Below are positions 9,325 through 17,940 of a DNA stretch of 64,000 nt, piece by piece. The translations under genes were made by a program, and so were the position numbers. Source of the DNA: Oscillospiraceae bacterium (lineage in GTDB: Bacteria; Bacillota; Clostridia; Oscillospirales; Acutalibacteraceae); contig CAJTCU010000003.1 of assembly GCA_910574935.1 (NCBI GenBank), positions 186,001 through 250,000 of the forward strand, in the 5' to 3' direction. The notes under the pieces were generated by a model. That model saw nothing but the letters and a program-made list of their open reading frames with translations, was not told the origin of the DNA and searched no databases. Numbering within the stretch: the stretch's first letter is position 1; every line of letters begins with the position of its first letter.

Positions 9325-10062
9325 TTAGCGGGGACTAGAGGCGGAGTTTGCGGCGCTCTTTTTCACTTGGCGCAGAAACTGAATATTGTTCCGGTAAAAC
9401 CGCCCTAGCCGGGAGGGCTCACGTGCAATACGGTACAGCCACTCGGTGTTGGTTTTTACAAACAGGGCCGGGGCCCGGCGCTTACTGCCGCTAAGCACGT
9501 CAAAGGAGCCCCCCACCCCCATAAACACCCCTTTGGAAAACTCCTTTAGGTGCCGGTAAATGAGCAGCTCCTGGGCCGGAACTCCCAAGGCCACCAGCGT
9601 AAGGTCCGGGGCCTGGGCAGCAATCTGGTCAAAAATGCCGTCCTTATCCTTTTCATAACCGTTGCGGTAGCGTACCGTCATGGCGGGGTAGGTCTTTCTC
9701 AGCTTCTCCGCCAGGGCCGAGACCACCTCTTCCTTTGCGCCCAACAAAAAGACGCTTTTCCCTGCCCGTCCGGCCTCCCGCAGCAGCTTTTCCGCCAGGT
9801 CCACCCCAGTAATGCGTTCTTTCGCGGGCAGCCCCAGCATCTCCATGGCTTTTACCACACTGATGCCGTCCGGAACGATCTCCGCCTGATCCCAGAGCAG
9901 CAGTTCCCGGATGGCGGGGTCTTTTTCGGCATGCATAATAATTTCGGGGTTCGCGGTTACAATGAACTTCTTTTCCCCGGCCAGCATCGCTCTGGCGGCC
10001 TCTTTCGCGTAGTCATCCGCCGTGCCGCCATAGGCCCGGCACAGATAATCCTCAATCGCCAT
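9325..10062 (-). CDS. tagA: TagA/WecG/CpsF-family N-acetylmannosaminyltransferase
   Basis: This 245-aa GT26 glycosyltransferase adds ManNAc (or a related sugar) to undecaprenyl-diphospho-GlcNAc, the linkage-unit step of wall teichoic acid synthesis. Family signatures are TANPEIIMHAEKD near the N-terminus, PDGISVVKA, ERITGVDL, FLLGAKEEV and the GVGGSFDVLSGSKRRAP segment. It lies downstream of a polyprenyl-phosphate sugar transferase and upstream of the UDP-GlcNAc epimerase that would make its donor. The acceptor cannot be read from the sequence. Confidence 0.93.
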   Translation of the reverse strand: MAIEDYLCRAYGGTADDYAKEAARAMLAGEKKFIVTANPEIIMHAEKDPAIRELLLWDQAEIVPDGISVVKAMEMLGLPAKERITGVDLAEKLLREAGRAGKSVFLLGAKEEVVSALAEKLRKTYPAMTVRYRNGYEKDKDGIFDQIAAQAPDLTLVALGVPAQELLIYRHLKEFSKGVFMGVGGSFDVLSGSKRRAPALFVKTNTEWLYRIAREPSRLGRFYRNNIQFLRQVKKSAANSASSPR

Positions 10063-10329
10063 ATCCTAAAAATCCCCTTTCTTTATATTCTTCATTTTCT
10101 TGGCTTTTTGGCCCCATCCACTGTGGGAAAGCGTCTGCTTTCCGGCCGTTTCAAGCCCAGCATACCGTGTCCATCCGCTTCCTGTTCACGCGGTGGCGCG
10201 CCTAGCAAGGTCAGCTGCCTACAGGGCCGGTCCAGGAACGCTGTTTTAAAGCTGCCGCTTCCCCCATTCAAGGCAGCTTTCGCTATCCTCAAAAGCTCTT
10301 TCTGCCGCTGGGTGGTTCTCTTTTTTTAG

Positions 10330-11745
10330 TTAGTCCGCTTCTTTTTCTGCTTTCTTCTTTTTTCGGTCCCGTTCCCGGTCTGTGTCAAAATCATATAGCT
10401 CCTCCTGGCCAAAGGCCTCTGTACTCTCCGAGGCTTTCAAAAACACGGTAATGGTCTGGAAGATCAGCTTAAAGTCCTGCCAGATGCTATAGTTCTCAAT
10501 ATACATCAGGTCCATCACCAGCTTGTCCTTGGGCGAAGTATTATACTTGCCGGAGATCTGCGCCAGGCCTGTCAGTCCTGCCTTCATCCGCAGCCGGTAG
10601 GAAAACTCCGGCAGCTCACTGGTGTATTTTTCTACATTTTCCAGCATCTCCGGACGAGGCCCCACCACGGTCATGTCTCCATTCAGGATATTCAGCAGCT
10701 GGGGCAGCTCGTCCAGCCGGAACTTCCGCAGCACCTTACCTACCCGGGTAATCCGGTCATCGTTGGCTGTTACTGACTTATGGATGGAGTTCTCTTCCTT
10801 CATGGTGCGGAACTTGTACACCTCAAACACCCGGCCGTATTTGGTCAAGCGTTTTTGCTTATAGAACACCTTCCCGTGGTCGTCTAGCTTGATGGCCACA
10901 GCGCAGGCCAGCATAATAGGGCTGGCCACTACCAAACCCACCACAGCCACGGCCAGGTCTGTCAACCGTTTGATGATGCGCTGTTCCATGGTCAGGTCCT
11001 TGGCAGTATACATCACCAGGGATTTGTCGTCTAGCGCCACGTACTTTGCCCCTTGGGCCACCACATCAATGGTCTCGAAATTATAATAAATATTTTTTTG
11101 GGTCTGGTAACAGAAGGAGATCAGATCATTGCGCTCTTTGGCAGGCACGTCATACAGAAACACGGTGTCATTGCGCAGGATAACGTCCAGCACCTTTGGG
11201 TCGTCATAGCGGATGATCTCGTCAATCTGGTACTGCTTTGGGAACCGCTTAATCTTTGGGATAATACTGCCCAGGCTCTGCCTGGAGGAGGAGATAACGC
11301 AGCAGTTCTCCGGCGGCTCCAAAGAAAAATAGACATAGTTGCCAAAATAGGCGAAAAAGATAATCACAAGAACCTGCAAAATCATCACCAGTAGGAGAAG
11401 GTGGGGGGTTTCGTAGACAAAGTGGTCGTTATTAAACTGGCTGGTGTTCATAATAGACAGCTGCAAATGGGTAACCAGGTCTGTAATAATAGTGGCTAAG
11501 GCCATGGAGTGAATAATCGGTTTACTCTTCTGGGTACCCACCGCGTAACCGCCGTATACGGACATCAGCGAAATGCCCAGCACCACAAAGGTAACCATGG
11601 TAACACCCGTGGTACGGGAGAGGTTGAAAAGCCATGGGTTGTGTATGCTAAAAATGCCGAAAAAAATGCCAAAAAGGGAGGCGAACAGGGCCATCTTCAG
11701 TAAAAAGACCACGGTTCGTTTTAGTTTCTTTATCATTCCATGCAA
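10330..11745 (-). CDS. Polyprenyl-phosphate hexose-1-phosphate transferase (exopolysaccharide priming)
   Basis: This protein of about 470 aa has several N-terminal membrane helices, a CoA-binding-like middle region and a C-terminal bacterial sugar transferase domain with FYKQKRLTKYGRVFEVYKF, RKFRLDELPQLLNILNGDM and VVGPRPEM. It would start a lipid-linked glycan by loading a sugar phosphate onto undecaprenyl phosphate. The start is uncertain: a TTG at 11745 lies 11 bases after AAAGGA, while the ATG at 11736 has no good spacing. It heads a probable operon with tagA after a long leader. The charged tail (RERDRKKKKAEKEAD) is unusual but plausible. Confidence 0.9.
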   Translation of the reverse strand: MHGMIKKLKRTVVFLLKMALFASLFGIFFGIFSIHNPWLFNLSRTTGVTMVTFVVLGISLMSVYGGYAVGTQKSKPIIHSMALATIITDLVTHLQLSIMNTSQFNNDHFVYETPHLLLLVMILQVLVIIFFAYFGNYVYFSLEPPENCCVISSSRQSLGSIIPKIKRFPKQYQIDEIIRYDDPKVLDVILRNDTVFLYDVPAKERNDLISFCYQTQKNIYYNFETIDVVAQGAKYVALDDKSLVMYTAKDLTMEQRIIKRLTDLAVAVVGLVVASPIMLACAVAIKLDDHGKVFYKQKRLTKYGRVFEVYKFRTMKEENSIHKSVTANDDRITRVGKVLRKFRLDELPQLLNILNGDMTVVGPRPEMLENVEKYTSELPEFSYRLRMKAGLTGLAQISGKYNTSPKDKLVMDLMYIENYSIWQDFKLIFQTITVFLKASESTEAFGQEELYDFDTDRERDRKKKKAEKEAD

Positions 11746-11958
11746 AGTAACATCATTCCTTTATATATAAACCACCCTTACGGTGGAGTATTCTAGAAAG
11801 TATCCAAAGGCAGACACATCGCACGGTCAAGGGGCGGCCTTTTGCTGGGAACCCACATATTACACGGCATGATGGCTTTGAGCAACATTAGAACGCCGGT
11901 CTCGCCCAACGCCAGGTTCCGTGATAGGGCCTTTATTTACCAACTTCCCAAATATTCT
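11746..11958 (-). promoter_or_regulatory. Long untranslated leader of the glycan-priming operon
   Basis: About 210 bases separate the promoter at 11965-11993 from the first codon. The leader contains short inverted repeats, for example CCACC/GGTGG near 11773-11786, and no convincing reading frame apart from MMLLCME, which overlaps the start of the downstream gene. This is long for a simple leader and could hold a regulatory RNA. No known riboswitch core was recognised. Confidence 0.35.
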
Positions 11959-11964
11959 TTGGAC

Positions 11965-11993
11965 ATTATAGCACATACTGCCCGTAAATGCAA
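11965..11993 (-). promoter_or_regulatory. Promoter of the glycan-priming operon
   Basis: TTGCAT (11988-11993) and TATAAT (11965-11970) on the minus strand are separated by 17 bases. Confidence 0.65.
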
Positions 11994-12071
11994 AACACTG
12001 TTTATTAACATTTCTTTAATATGGCTTTTTCCTGTCTATTTTGCGGGGAAAAGCTAGAACTATACTAGACC

Positions 12072-12108
12072 AAGGGGCAAAACGGCGGCCTTTATCCGTT
12101 TTGCCCCT
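12072..12108 (-). terminator. Terminator-like hairpin overlapping the TagF-like stop codon
   Basis: The arms AGGGGCAAAACGG and CCGTTTTGCCCCT form a perfect 13-bp stem around the end of the gene that stops at 12092. The minus-strand sequence after it is only weakly T-rich, so termination is probable but not certain. Confidence 0.6.
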
Positions 12109-13222
12109 CCAGCCAGTCCGCCACTCTGCTGGCGGCATGGCCGGCCTCTTTGATGCCAAACTCCTTACAAAATGCTCGGGTCCTTTCTAGCTGGGCCTTC
12201 TGATCAAACGTCAGAATCGCCTGCTCCAGCCCCTGGTTGTCCTCTGCCCGGGCAAAGGGCAGCTTGTCCAGATCAAAGTAGAAATTCCGGTCGCTTTTAT
12301 AGTCCTCCAAATCATTCACGTACAAAAAGCAAGGCTTGCCTGTATTCATATAGTCAAACATCACAGAGGAATAGTCTGTCACCAGCCCGTCACAGGCCAT
12401 ATAGAGCTCTTGAATGTCTGGGTAGTCCGAGGCGTTCACTACCAAAGCTGGGTCCAGGTGCATCTCCCGGGCTTTTTCCGCAATGTTGGGATGCAGCTTC
12501 GCCACCACCAGCCACTGCCCCCCAAAGCGCTGCCCCAGGGCCGCTGCGCACCGGGCGTAGTCCATATCATAAACGGAAAGGCCCTTATCCTTGCGGAAGG
12601 TGGGGGCATATAGCACCAGGCGCTTGTCTCCTTTAATTCCCAGAACTTTTCGCACCCGGGCAGCAGCCTCTTCTTTTGGGCCAAAGAGCTGGTCGTTGCG
12701 GGGAAAGCCGCACTCCAGCACCTGGCCCCCATACCAAAAGGCCCTATGGTAGATCTCTGTGAGGAAGCTGCTATTAGAGATAAACAGATCACACATCGCA
12801 GAGTCCCTTTTCGCTGCTTGCAGGTAGTCCTCTGGCAAAGCTCCGGCGGCATCCCCCTCAATACGCTTCAAGGGGAATCCATGCCAGGTTTGTACATAAC
12901 GGGTAGCTCCCCGCTTCTGGGTATAGGCCCATTTGCGGCAGTTGTCCACCCAAACCCCAGCGGTACAAAGGTGATAAATGGCTTTCGGGCTGTCCAGCAG
13001 GACAGGCTTTACCCCCTGGGGAAGGCTGACGGCGTCCCCGGGGGAGCCCACCACCCAATAAACTTTCCAGTCCCGGCGGAGCAGCTCTTCAGCAATAGCC
13101 CGGGGGCTGTCAGAAAAACCCCGGCCATAGAAGCTTTGGCATACAACCTTGCGGGGGTCTTTGGGCAGGAAGGAAAGAGTCTTCCAAAGCGTGTTACGAA
13201 GAATTTTCTGAAATAGGTTCAT
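12092..13222 (-). CDS. CDP-glycerol glycerophosphotransferase family protein (TagB/TagF-like)
   Basis: This 376-aa member of the Glyphos_transf family transfers glycerol phosphate or a similar unit from a CDP-activated donor to a wall polymer or its linkage unit. Family landmarks are RYVQTWHGFPLKRI, FISNSSFLTEIY, GFPRNDQLF, LYAPTFR and the DGLVTDYSSVMFDYMNTGKP block with its conserved Asp/Ser residues. It lacks the extra N-terminal domain of long TagF polymerases, so a TagB-like primase or a short polymerase are both possible. It follows the HAD gene by 12 bases, with GGGAGAA before the ATG. Confidence 0.88.
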   Translation of the reverse strand: MNLFQKILRNTLWKTLSFLPKDPRKVVCQSFYGRGFSDSPRAIAEELLRRDWKVYWVVGSPGDAVSLPQGVKPVLLDSPKAIYHLCTAGVWVDNCRKWAYTQKRGATRYVQTWHGFPLKRIEGDAAGALPEDYLQAAKRDSAMCDLFISNSSFLTEIYHRAFWYGGQVLECGFPRNDQLFGPKEEAAARVRKVLGIKGDKRLVLYAPTFRKDKGLSVYDMDYARCAAALGQRFGGQWLVVAKLHPNIAEKAREMHLDPALVVNASDYPDIQELYMACDGLVTDYSSVMFDYMNTGKPCFLYVNDLEDYKSDRNFYFDLDKLPFARAEDNQGLEQAILTFDQKAQLERTRAFCKEFGIKEAGHAASRVADWLEGQNG

Positions 13223-13234
13223 AGTGGATTCTCC

Positions 13235-14092
13235 CTATAGATGATAGGATCGGTTTGGGCAGATAGAGGAGCCCAGCTCCAGCAGAAATCTGGCCACCCC
13301 GTTTTCTTCATTACTGCCGATTATCCCGGTGGCCGCAGCCTTTACCGGGTCCATGGCGTTGGCCACCGCATAGGCTTCGTCCGCTGCGGCAAACAGCGGC
13401 AGGTCGTTCATGGCGTCCCCAAAAGCCACCAGCCGCCCGCAGCCCAAGTCTTTCTTTAGCCGCAGCGCCGCCTGGGCCTTAGTGGCCAGTTTTGGGGTTA
13501 GCTCCAGCCAGTATTCCTCCCGGTACAGCTCCTGCTGAAAGGTCCCGTTGGCCCAGCTCAACCCGCCTAACTGGTCCCAAAGGGGAGCCAGCGCGGCCTC
13601 ATCCTCAATAAACGTAAAATAATAGGTCTCTCCCGCCAGCAGTTCTTCCGGGGAATATACCGGCCGCAGGCGCTGGTCCGTACGGCGGCTATCCAGATAG
13701 TGCCTCATCCCCGGATGGTCTGTCTTACTGGTTAAATATAGCACCCGCTCTTTCCCCTCTACCACAGCGTACACCAGGGGCCAAAGTCCCAGCTTTCTGC
13801 TAGCGGAGAGAATATACCCCCGCTGGTCTGGGGTGAAAAAGGTTTCGAATACCCGCCGGCCACTGCTGCCCTCCACCATAAACGCGCCGTTGTGGACAAT
13901 CCATGGAATTCGGGGCGCCAGCCCTTTTGCCACCACCCTGGCCGAATGATAGGACCGGGCTGTGGCAAAGGTAAACAGCACCCCCTGGTCCACCAGCCGG
14001 TTCAAGACCTCCAGTGTAAAAGGCGGCAGACGGTCCCTTTGGTCTAATAGCGTGCCATCCAGGTCACTGATAAAAAGAGTTCTTTCCATCAT
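13235..14092 (-). CDS. Cof-type HAD phosphatase
   Basis: This 285-aa protein has HAD motif I as FISDLDGTLL at residues 6-15, motif II FATARS, and the late GDAMNDLPLFAAAD block typical of Cof/YidA-type sugar-phosphate phosphatases, with a C2-type cap between. The substrate is unknown. The ATG at 14092 overlaps the TGA of the upstream SDR gene (ATGA), which argues for translational coupling; the open frame upstream of it is not used in this reading. Confidence 0.88.
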   Translation of the reverse strand: MMERTLFISDLDGTLLDQRDRLPPFTLEVLNRLVDQGVLFTFATARSYHSARVVAKGLAPRIPWIVHNGAFMVEGSSGRRVFETFFTPDQRGYILSASRKLGLWPLVYAVVEGKERVLYLTSKTDHPGMRHYLDSRRTDQRLRPVYSPEELLAGETYYFTFIEDEAALAPLWDQLGGLSWANGTFQQELYREEYWLELTPKLATKAQAALRLKKDLGCGRLVAFGDAMNDLPLFAAADEAYAVANAMDPVKAAATGIIGSNEENGVARFLLELGSSICPNRSYHL

Positions 14093-14814
14093 ATGAGGTA
14101 TCCCCCGTTCACTCCCAGCACCTGACCGGTGATGAAAGGATTTTCGGCCAAAAATACCGCTGCCTGGGCCACCTCCTCCGGCCTGCCTAGCCGCAGCAGG
14201 GGAGTGTCCTGGCACAGAGCCGCCTTTTCTTCTGGAGAGAGGTGGCTGTTCATAGGCGTGTCAATAGCCCCTGGGGCAATACAGTTTACCCGAATGCCCG
14301 AAGGACCCTCCTCCTGGGCCAAAGCCTGGGTCAAGCCAATCAGCGCTGCCTTAGAAGCGGAATAGGCCGCCTCGCAAGAGGCCCCCGACTGCCCCCACAT
14401 AGAGCTGACATTTATAATACTGCCCCGTTTTGCCTGGATCATGGGCTCCAAAGCCCTGCGGCAGCAGAGGAATGCGCTGGTACAATTGGCGTCCATCACC
14501 CGCCGCCAGTCCGAAAGACTCATGTCTGTTAGCAGGCCCACCCAAGAGACGCCCGCATTATTCACCAATACCTCCACAGGTCCCAAAGAGCCCTCCACCT
14601 GCGCAAACAGTTCCGCTACCTGGTCCTCATGGGTCAGGTCCGCCCCAAAGGCCTGGGCCCGCCCACCGTCCTCTATAATTTGTTTTACGGTTGATACAGC
14701 CTCTGCCCGGCGACTGTTATAGTGGACGGCCACCGAATATCCCTTTTTGGCAAAAGCCAAAGCCAGCGCCTGGCCAATGCCCCCGGACGCCCCTGTGACC
14801 AGCACGGTGCTCAT
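14089..14814 (-). CDS. Short-chain dehydrogenase/reductase (FabG-like)
   Basis: This 241-aa NAD(P)-dependent oxidoreductase has the Rossmann motif VTGASGGIGQALA, the NNAG motif, and catalytic Ser-Tyr-Lys in NVSSM...AAYSASKAA. It ends in the common SDR tail GQVLGVNGGYLI. It is FabG-like, but the true fatty-acid fabG is at 63708, so another keto substrate is likely. It overlaps rsmE upstream and the HAD gene downstream by four bases each. Confidence 0.88.
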   Translation of the reverse strand: MSTVLVTGASGGIGQALALAFAKKGYSVAVHYNSRRAEAVSTVKQIIEDGGRAQAFGADLTHEDQVAELFAQVEGSLGPVEVLVNNAGVSWVGLLTDMSLSDWRRVMDANCTSAFLCCRRALEPMIQAKRGSIINVSSMWGQSGASCEAAYSASKAALIGLTQALAQEEGPSGIRVNCIAPGAIDTPMNSHLSPEEKAALCQDTPLLRLGRPEEVAQAAVFLAENPFITGQVLGVNGGYLI

Positions 14815-15539
14815 CGTTCCCAGTCTCCCTTCTCATAAAAAATCGCGGCCAGCGCGGCCAACGGCGCGGTCTCTGCACGTAAAATCCGGGGCCCAAGGCT
14901 GAGTACCTTTGCCCCCAGGGATCGGGCCAGCGCAGCCTCTTCTGGGGCAAATCCCCCCTCTGGCCCCACAAAGAGAAAGAGCTTTTGCCCCGCGGTTTGC
15001 AGCGCCGTCTTAAAGCTGTCCATCCCCTCTTCATAGAGAAACAGGGCCTCTCCCTGGGCCGCGGCAGCTTTTAAAGCGGCCTTTAGTGGGGCCGGAGGCA
15101 GAATTTCCGGCACAATTCCCCGGCCGCTCTGCATGGCTGCCTCCAGGGCGATCTTTTGCAGGCGGGCGGTTTTCTTTTCCACCGCTTCCGGGCTCCATCT
15201 GGCCACGCAGCGGCTGCTCTCAATGGGCCAAACCGCAGCGGCGCCCAATTCCACAGACTTCTGTACCACAGTTTCCAGCTTGTCCCCCTTCGGCAGGCAT
15301 TGGCAGACTGTGACCCAGGCGGCAGGTTCCCCCCGGCTGGGCGTGGGTGGGGCAACATCCAGCAAAAGACCCCCAGGGGCAGTTTCCAGGACCACGGCGG
15401 GATAGTCCTGCCCCTGGCCATTGCACAGCGTAACCGCCTCGCCTGGGCGCAGGCGCAGAACTTTGGCCGCATGACGTCCGGCTTCGCCCTCCAGCAAGAA
15501 AGGGGAGGCCGGTGGGCCGGAGATAAAGAATCTGGGCAT
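14811..15539 (-). CDS. rsmE: 16S rRNA (uracil-1498-N3)-methyltransferase
   Basis: This 242-aa SPOUT methyltransferase modifies U1498 of 16S rRNA. It has the N-terminal PUA-like region (MPRFFISG...HAAKVLRLRPGEAVTLCNGQG) and the knot-forming motifs LFLFVGPEGGFAPEE and LGPRILRAETAPLAALA, the hallmark of RsmE. It is the first gene of a four-gene overlapping set with the SDR, HAD and TagF-like genes. Confidence 0.95.
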   Translation of the reverse strand: MPRFFISGPPASPFLLEGEAGRHAAKVLRLRPGEAVTLCNGQGQDYPAVVLETAPGGLLLDVAPPTPSRGEPAAWVTVCQCLPKGDKLETVVQKSVELGAAAVWPIESSRCVARWSPEAVEKKTARLQKIALEAAMQSGRGIVPEILPPAPLKAALKAAAAQGEALFLYEEGMDSFKTALQTAGQKLFLFVGPEGGFAPEEAALARSLGAKVLSLGPRILRAETAPLAALAAIFYEKGDWER

Positions 15540-15753
15540 AGGGAACTCCTTGTCTTGTTTTTTTCATAGCCTATAGGCCCACAGGGGATTGTTTACCGGC
15601 TTGGTAGAGGCATTGCGCTTATCCGCCCGCTTTCCCCAGACCCACACCGTCCTCCTGGTCCCCCCTGTCTTATGCTGCTTTGTGCGATCATTCAGATAAA
15701 ACCCGTGTATCGGGTGTTCCACTGGCTCTATGGTCAAGCCGGAAAGCTTCTCT

Positions 15754-15917
15754 TAGGCCTTTGTTTGAACATAGGGAGAATGGCGGATTTTTAACCAGGG
15801 GAGGTCCATTACAAGGAGAATTCCGCAAGTCAACCCAGCGGTTGACCCGGATTTTTCACGCGGAACGGGGCCTCTTCTGGGAAAAAACGGCGTTTTCCAT
15901 GTTTCAAACAATCCCTA
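15754..15917. repeat. Family A intergenic repeat, copy A2
   Basis: This 164-bp copy has left end TAGGCCTTTGTTTGAACAT and a right end whose complement is TAGGGATTGTTTGAAACAT. The interior contains GGAGGTCCATTACAAGGAG and AAACGGCGTTTTCCATG. It is immediately followed by a second, more diverged copy. Confidence 0.88.
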
Positions 15918-16081
15918 GAATCTGTTTTTCAAATCGGAAAAATGCTGGATTTTTGCTCAGAAACAAGTGGGTTCCAGGAAACAACCGCAAGAAATGCTGG
16001 CGCCTTTCCAGGATTTTTGACGCCGAAGCCACCATTTCTGGGCAAAACTGACCCTGTTTCGGCGTTTTCTAACAGACTCTG
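15916..16081. repeat. Family A intergenic repeat, diverged copy A3 in tandem
   Basis: This element starts TAGAATCTGTTTTTCAAAT where A2 ends, and the complement of its right end is CAGAGTCTGTTAGAAAACGC. Shared family blocks include a TTTTTGCTCAGAAAC segment and an inverted copy of GGCGTTTT. The two elements together fill most of the gene-free interval 15540-16086. Confidence 0.65.
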
Positions 16082-16086
16082 GCCCT

Positions 16087-16749
16087 TTACAAAACACAAT
16101 ATTTTTCCATATACCCCTCCATGGCCGCCACCAGGGCAGGGTCTGCGCCATTCTCCTTTAGATATTCGTGAATATCCACCACTGTCACAATGGGGTGCAC
16201 CTTCAGGCCAAACTCCTCTTCCACCTCCATAATAGCGGTCTTGCCCGGGGTTTGGCCCACCTCGCAACGGTTTACGCTGATGAACACATCCGAAACCCTC
16301 ACGTCCCCGCAAGCCTTTAAAATGGACATGGACTCCCGCACCGCGGTGCCCGCTGTAATCACGTCTTCAATAATTATTAGGCGGTCGCCGTCTTTGGGCT
16401 GATACCCCACCGTGACGCCGCCCTCGCCGTGGTCTTTGGCCTCTTTTCGGTTGAAGAAGTACGGCTTGTCCACCTGGTGGTCCCGCCACAGGGCTGTAGC
16501 GCAGGCTGTGGCCAAAGGGATTCCCTTATAGGCCGGGCCGAACAGTGCGTCAAAGCGGCCGCCTGTGGCCTCCATTACCAAAGCGGCATAGTAGCTTCCC
16601 AAGCGCGAGATCTGGGCCCCAGTGCGGTACAGGCCGGTGTTGACAAAGTACTGGGTATTCCTGCCGCTTTTTGTAACAAACTCTCCAAAGCGCAGTACAT
16701 TGGCGGAAAGCATAAACTCGATAAATTCCTTTTTCTTTTGGGTAAGCAT
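16087..16749 (-). CDS. pyrE: Orotate phosphoribosyltransferase
   Basis: This 220-aa enzyme joins orotate to PRPP to make OMP in pyrimidine synthesis. The PRPP loop RLIIIEDVITAGTAV is intact and FGPAYKGIPLA is also present. It starts 22 bases after the phosphodiesterase gene upstream and is probably transcribed with it. No other pyr gene is nearby. Confidence 0.95.
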   Translation of the reverse strand: MLTQKKKEFIEFMLSANVLRFGEFVTKSGRNTQYFVNTGLYRTGAQISRLGSYYAALVMEATGGRFDALFGPAYKGIPLATACATALWRDHQVDKPYFFNRKEAKDHGEGGVTVGYQPKDGDRLIIIEDVITAGTAVRESMSILKACGDVRVSDVFISVNRCEVGQTPGKTAIMEVEEEFGLKVHPIVTVVDIHEYLKENGADPALVAAMEGYMEKYCVL

Positions 16750-16771
16750 CCGTAGGCTCTCCTTTTCACAA

Positions 16772-17239
16772 TTATGATAATTTCATGATATTGGTGACAA
16801 TGCCCTGGGGCGTAATGTCCAGAATGCCGTAGGTGGCCCCCCAGCCGTTGAGCCGCCCGGGGTTCATAATGTACAGGCCGTCCTCATAGTCCTCCCGGGG
16901 CAAATGGGTGTGGCCAAAAAGCAGCACCTGGGCCTTGTGTTCCCGGGCCGCCGCAAGGATATGGTAGTCTCCAGACTTTACCCCGTACAGGTGGCCATGG
17001 GTGTAGAAGATTTTCACGCCCTGGGCCTCGAACTCTCCGGTTACCGGCAGGGTGGAGCCCCAATCGCAGTTGCCCCGCACCGGCAGAAAGGTCTTTTCTG
17101 GAAAGTTCCGCCGGGCCCGTTCCATTTCTTCTTCTCCGTCTCCCAGGTGGATAACAGCCTCGGCCTTGGGCTGGGCAAGAATGGCCCGGCGCAGGCTTTC
17201 ACTGTCCCCATGGGTATCGGACATCACTAAAATACGCAT
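16772..17239 (-). CDS. YfcE-family metallophosphoesterase
   Basis: This 155-aa protein has the dinuclear metal motifs in order: MSDTHGD at its N-terminus, HLGDGEEE, RGNCDW and FGHTHLPRE. YfcE/MJ0936-type enzymes hydrolyse phosphodiesters; the natural substrate is usually unknown. The ATG at 17239 is preferred over 17254 because GGGAGGAG ends five bases before it. It is probably the first gene of an operon with pyrE. Confidence 0.88.
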   Translation of the reverse strand: MRILVMSDTHGDSESLRRAILAQPKAEAVIHLGDGEEEMERARRNFPEKTFLPVRGNCDWGSTLPVTGEFEAQGVKIFYTHGHLYGVKSGDYHILAAAREHKAQVLLFGHTHLPREDYEDGLYIMNPGRLNGWGATYGILDITPQGIVTNIMKLS

Positions 17240-17554
17240 TTCTACTCCTCCCAAATTTTCGTCAGGCGACGATTCCGCCTGTTCTGTGTTCCGTCGGATG
17301 AATCAAACCCGCCGCAGACGCATAGTATGGAAAGGGCCAGCATCCTCTTTAATAGCTGGAACATTTGCCAAAATCCCTTTTTCAGCAGCAGACAGCGTCA
17401 AAATATCTATCTGCCTATTATCTCTATTCTAACCAAACCCCAGAAAAAACAGATGGAAGCCGCAAGAGGGACAAGTGACGCTTTTAAAGCGGGCGATCAA
17501 ACTGGCTCTTCACCATATGTTCTCCCATTTCCATGAGAAAAGGAGGTTTTCCCA
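17240..17554. other. Divergent intergenic region without a recognised element
   Basis: This interval separates the minus-strand phosphoesterase gene from the plus-strand small-protein cassette. It must contain promoters for both directions, but no strong sigma-A pair or repeat was recognised. The only clear signal is AAAAGGAGG at the right end, the ribosome site of the next gene. Confidence 0.5.
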
Positions 17555-17803
17555 ATGGACAATAATGGCTCCAACAACCGGCTGGAAGCCCTGTTAAAAA
17601 TAACCGCCCAGCGCATGGGGTCCACTCCCGAAGCGCTGAAAGAGGCAGCCCAAAACGGCCAGCTGGCCAAACTGCTGGGCAATGTAAGCGCCCCAGAGAG
17701 TGAAGCCATGCAAAAGGTACTCTCAGACCCCCAGGCGGCCCAAAAGCTTCTATCCAGCCCCCAGGCCCAAAAGCTGCTACAGATGCTGCAAGGAGGAAAG
17801 TAA
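17555..17803 (+). CDS. Small hypothetical protein, Gln/Lys-rich repeats
   Basis: This 82-aa soluble protein of unknown function has a very strong AAAAGGAGG site. It is mostly predicted helix with three related segments (AQNGQLAKLLGN, SDPQAAQKLLSS and SPQAQKLLQMLQGGK). Similar short proteins occur in clostridial genomes as uncharacterised genes, by my recollection rather than a search. The third and second genes of the cassette also contain a 'SDP' segment or Leu-rich helices, so the three may act together. Confidence 0.75.
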   Translation: MDNNGSNNRLEALLKITAQRMGSTPEALKEAAQNGQLAKLLGNVSAPESEAMQKVLSDPQAAQKLLSSPQAQKLLQMLQGGK

Positions 17804-17809
17804 GTCTGG

Positions 17810-17916
17810 TATAGTTAACACAGTTCAAAAGAGGCATTTTACCTCTTTTGAGCCAGGCAGCGTAGCTGCCTAGCTTTAAAATCGGTATCTACCGATTTTA
17901 AAGTGGGGTTACTATA
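17810..17916. repeat. Family E intergenic element E1 with three tandem hairpins
   Basis: Between two genes of the small-protein cassette lie three consecutive near-perfect hairpins: CAAAAGAGG/CCTCTTTTG (17826-17850), AGGCAGC/GCTGCCT (17855-17871), and the 13-bp CTTTAAAATCGGT/ACCGATTTTAAAG with loop ATCT (17874-17903). The outer ends TATAGTTAAC and GTTACTATA are also inverted. The element resembles 32820-32917. Confidence 0.75.
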
Positions 17917-17940
17917 TAATCAGGAAAGGGGGCGGTCCGC

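Noticed and set aside
10092-10292. Small minus-strand frame in the spacer after the priming glycosyltransferase gene
   Set aside because: No ribosome site, low-complexity translation; the interval more likely contains a terminator-like hairpin (AGCTGCC/GGCAGCT).
17299-17328. TGAATC-N16-CATAGTAT resembling a sigma-G (forespore) promoter before the small-protein cassette
   Set aside because: The -10 part is nearly palindromic and matches on both strands, the spacing is one short, and it lies 230 bases from the gene. Too weak to list as a feature.
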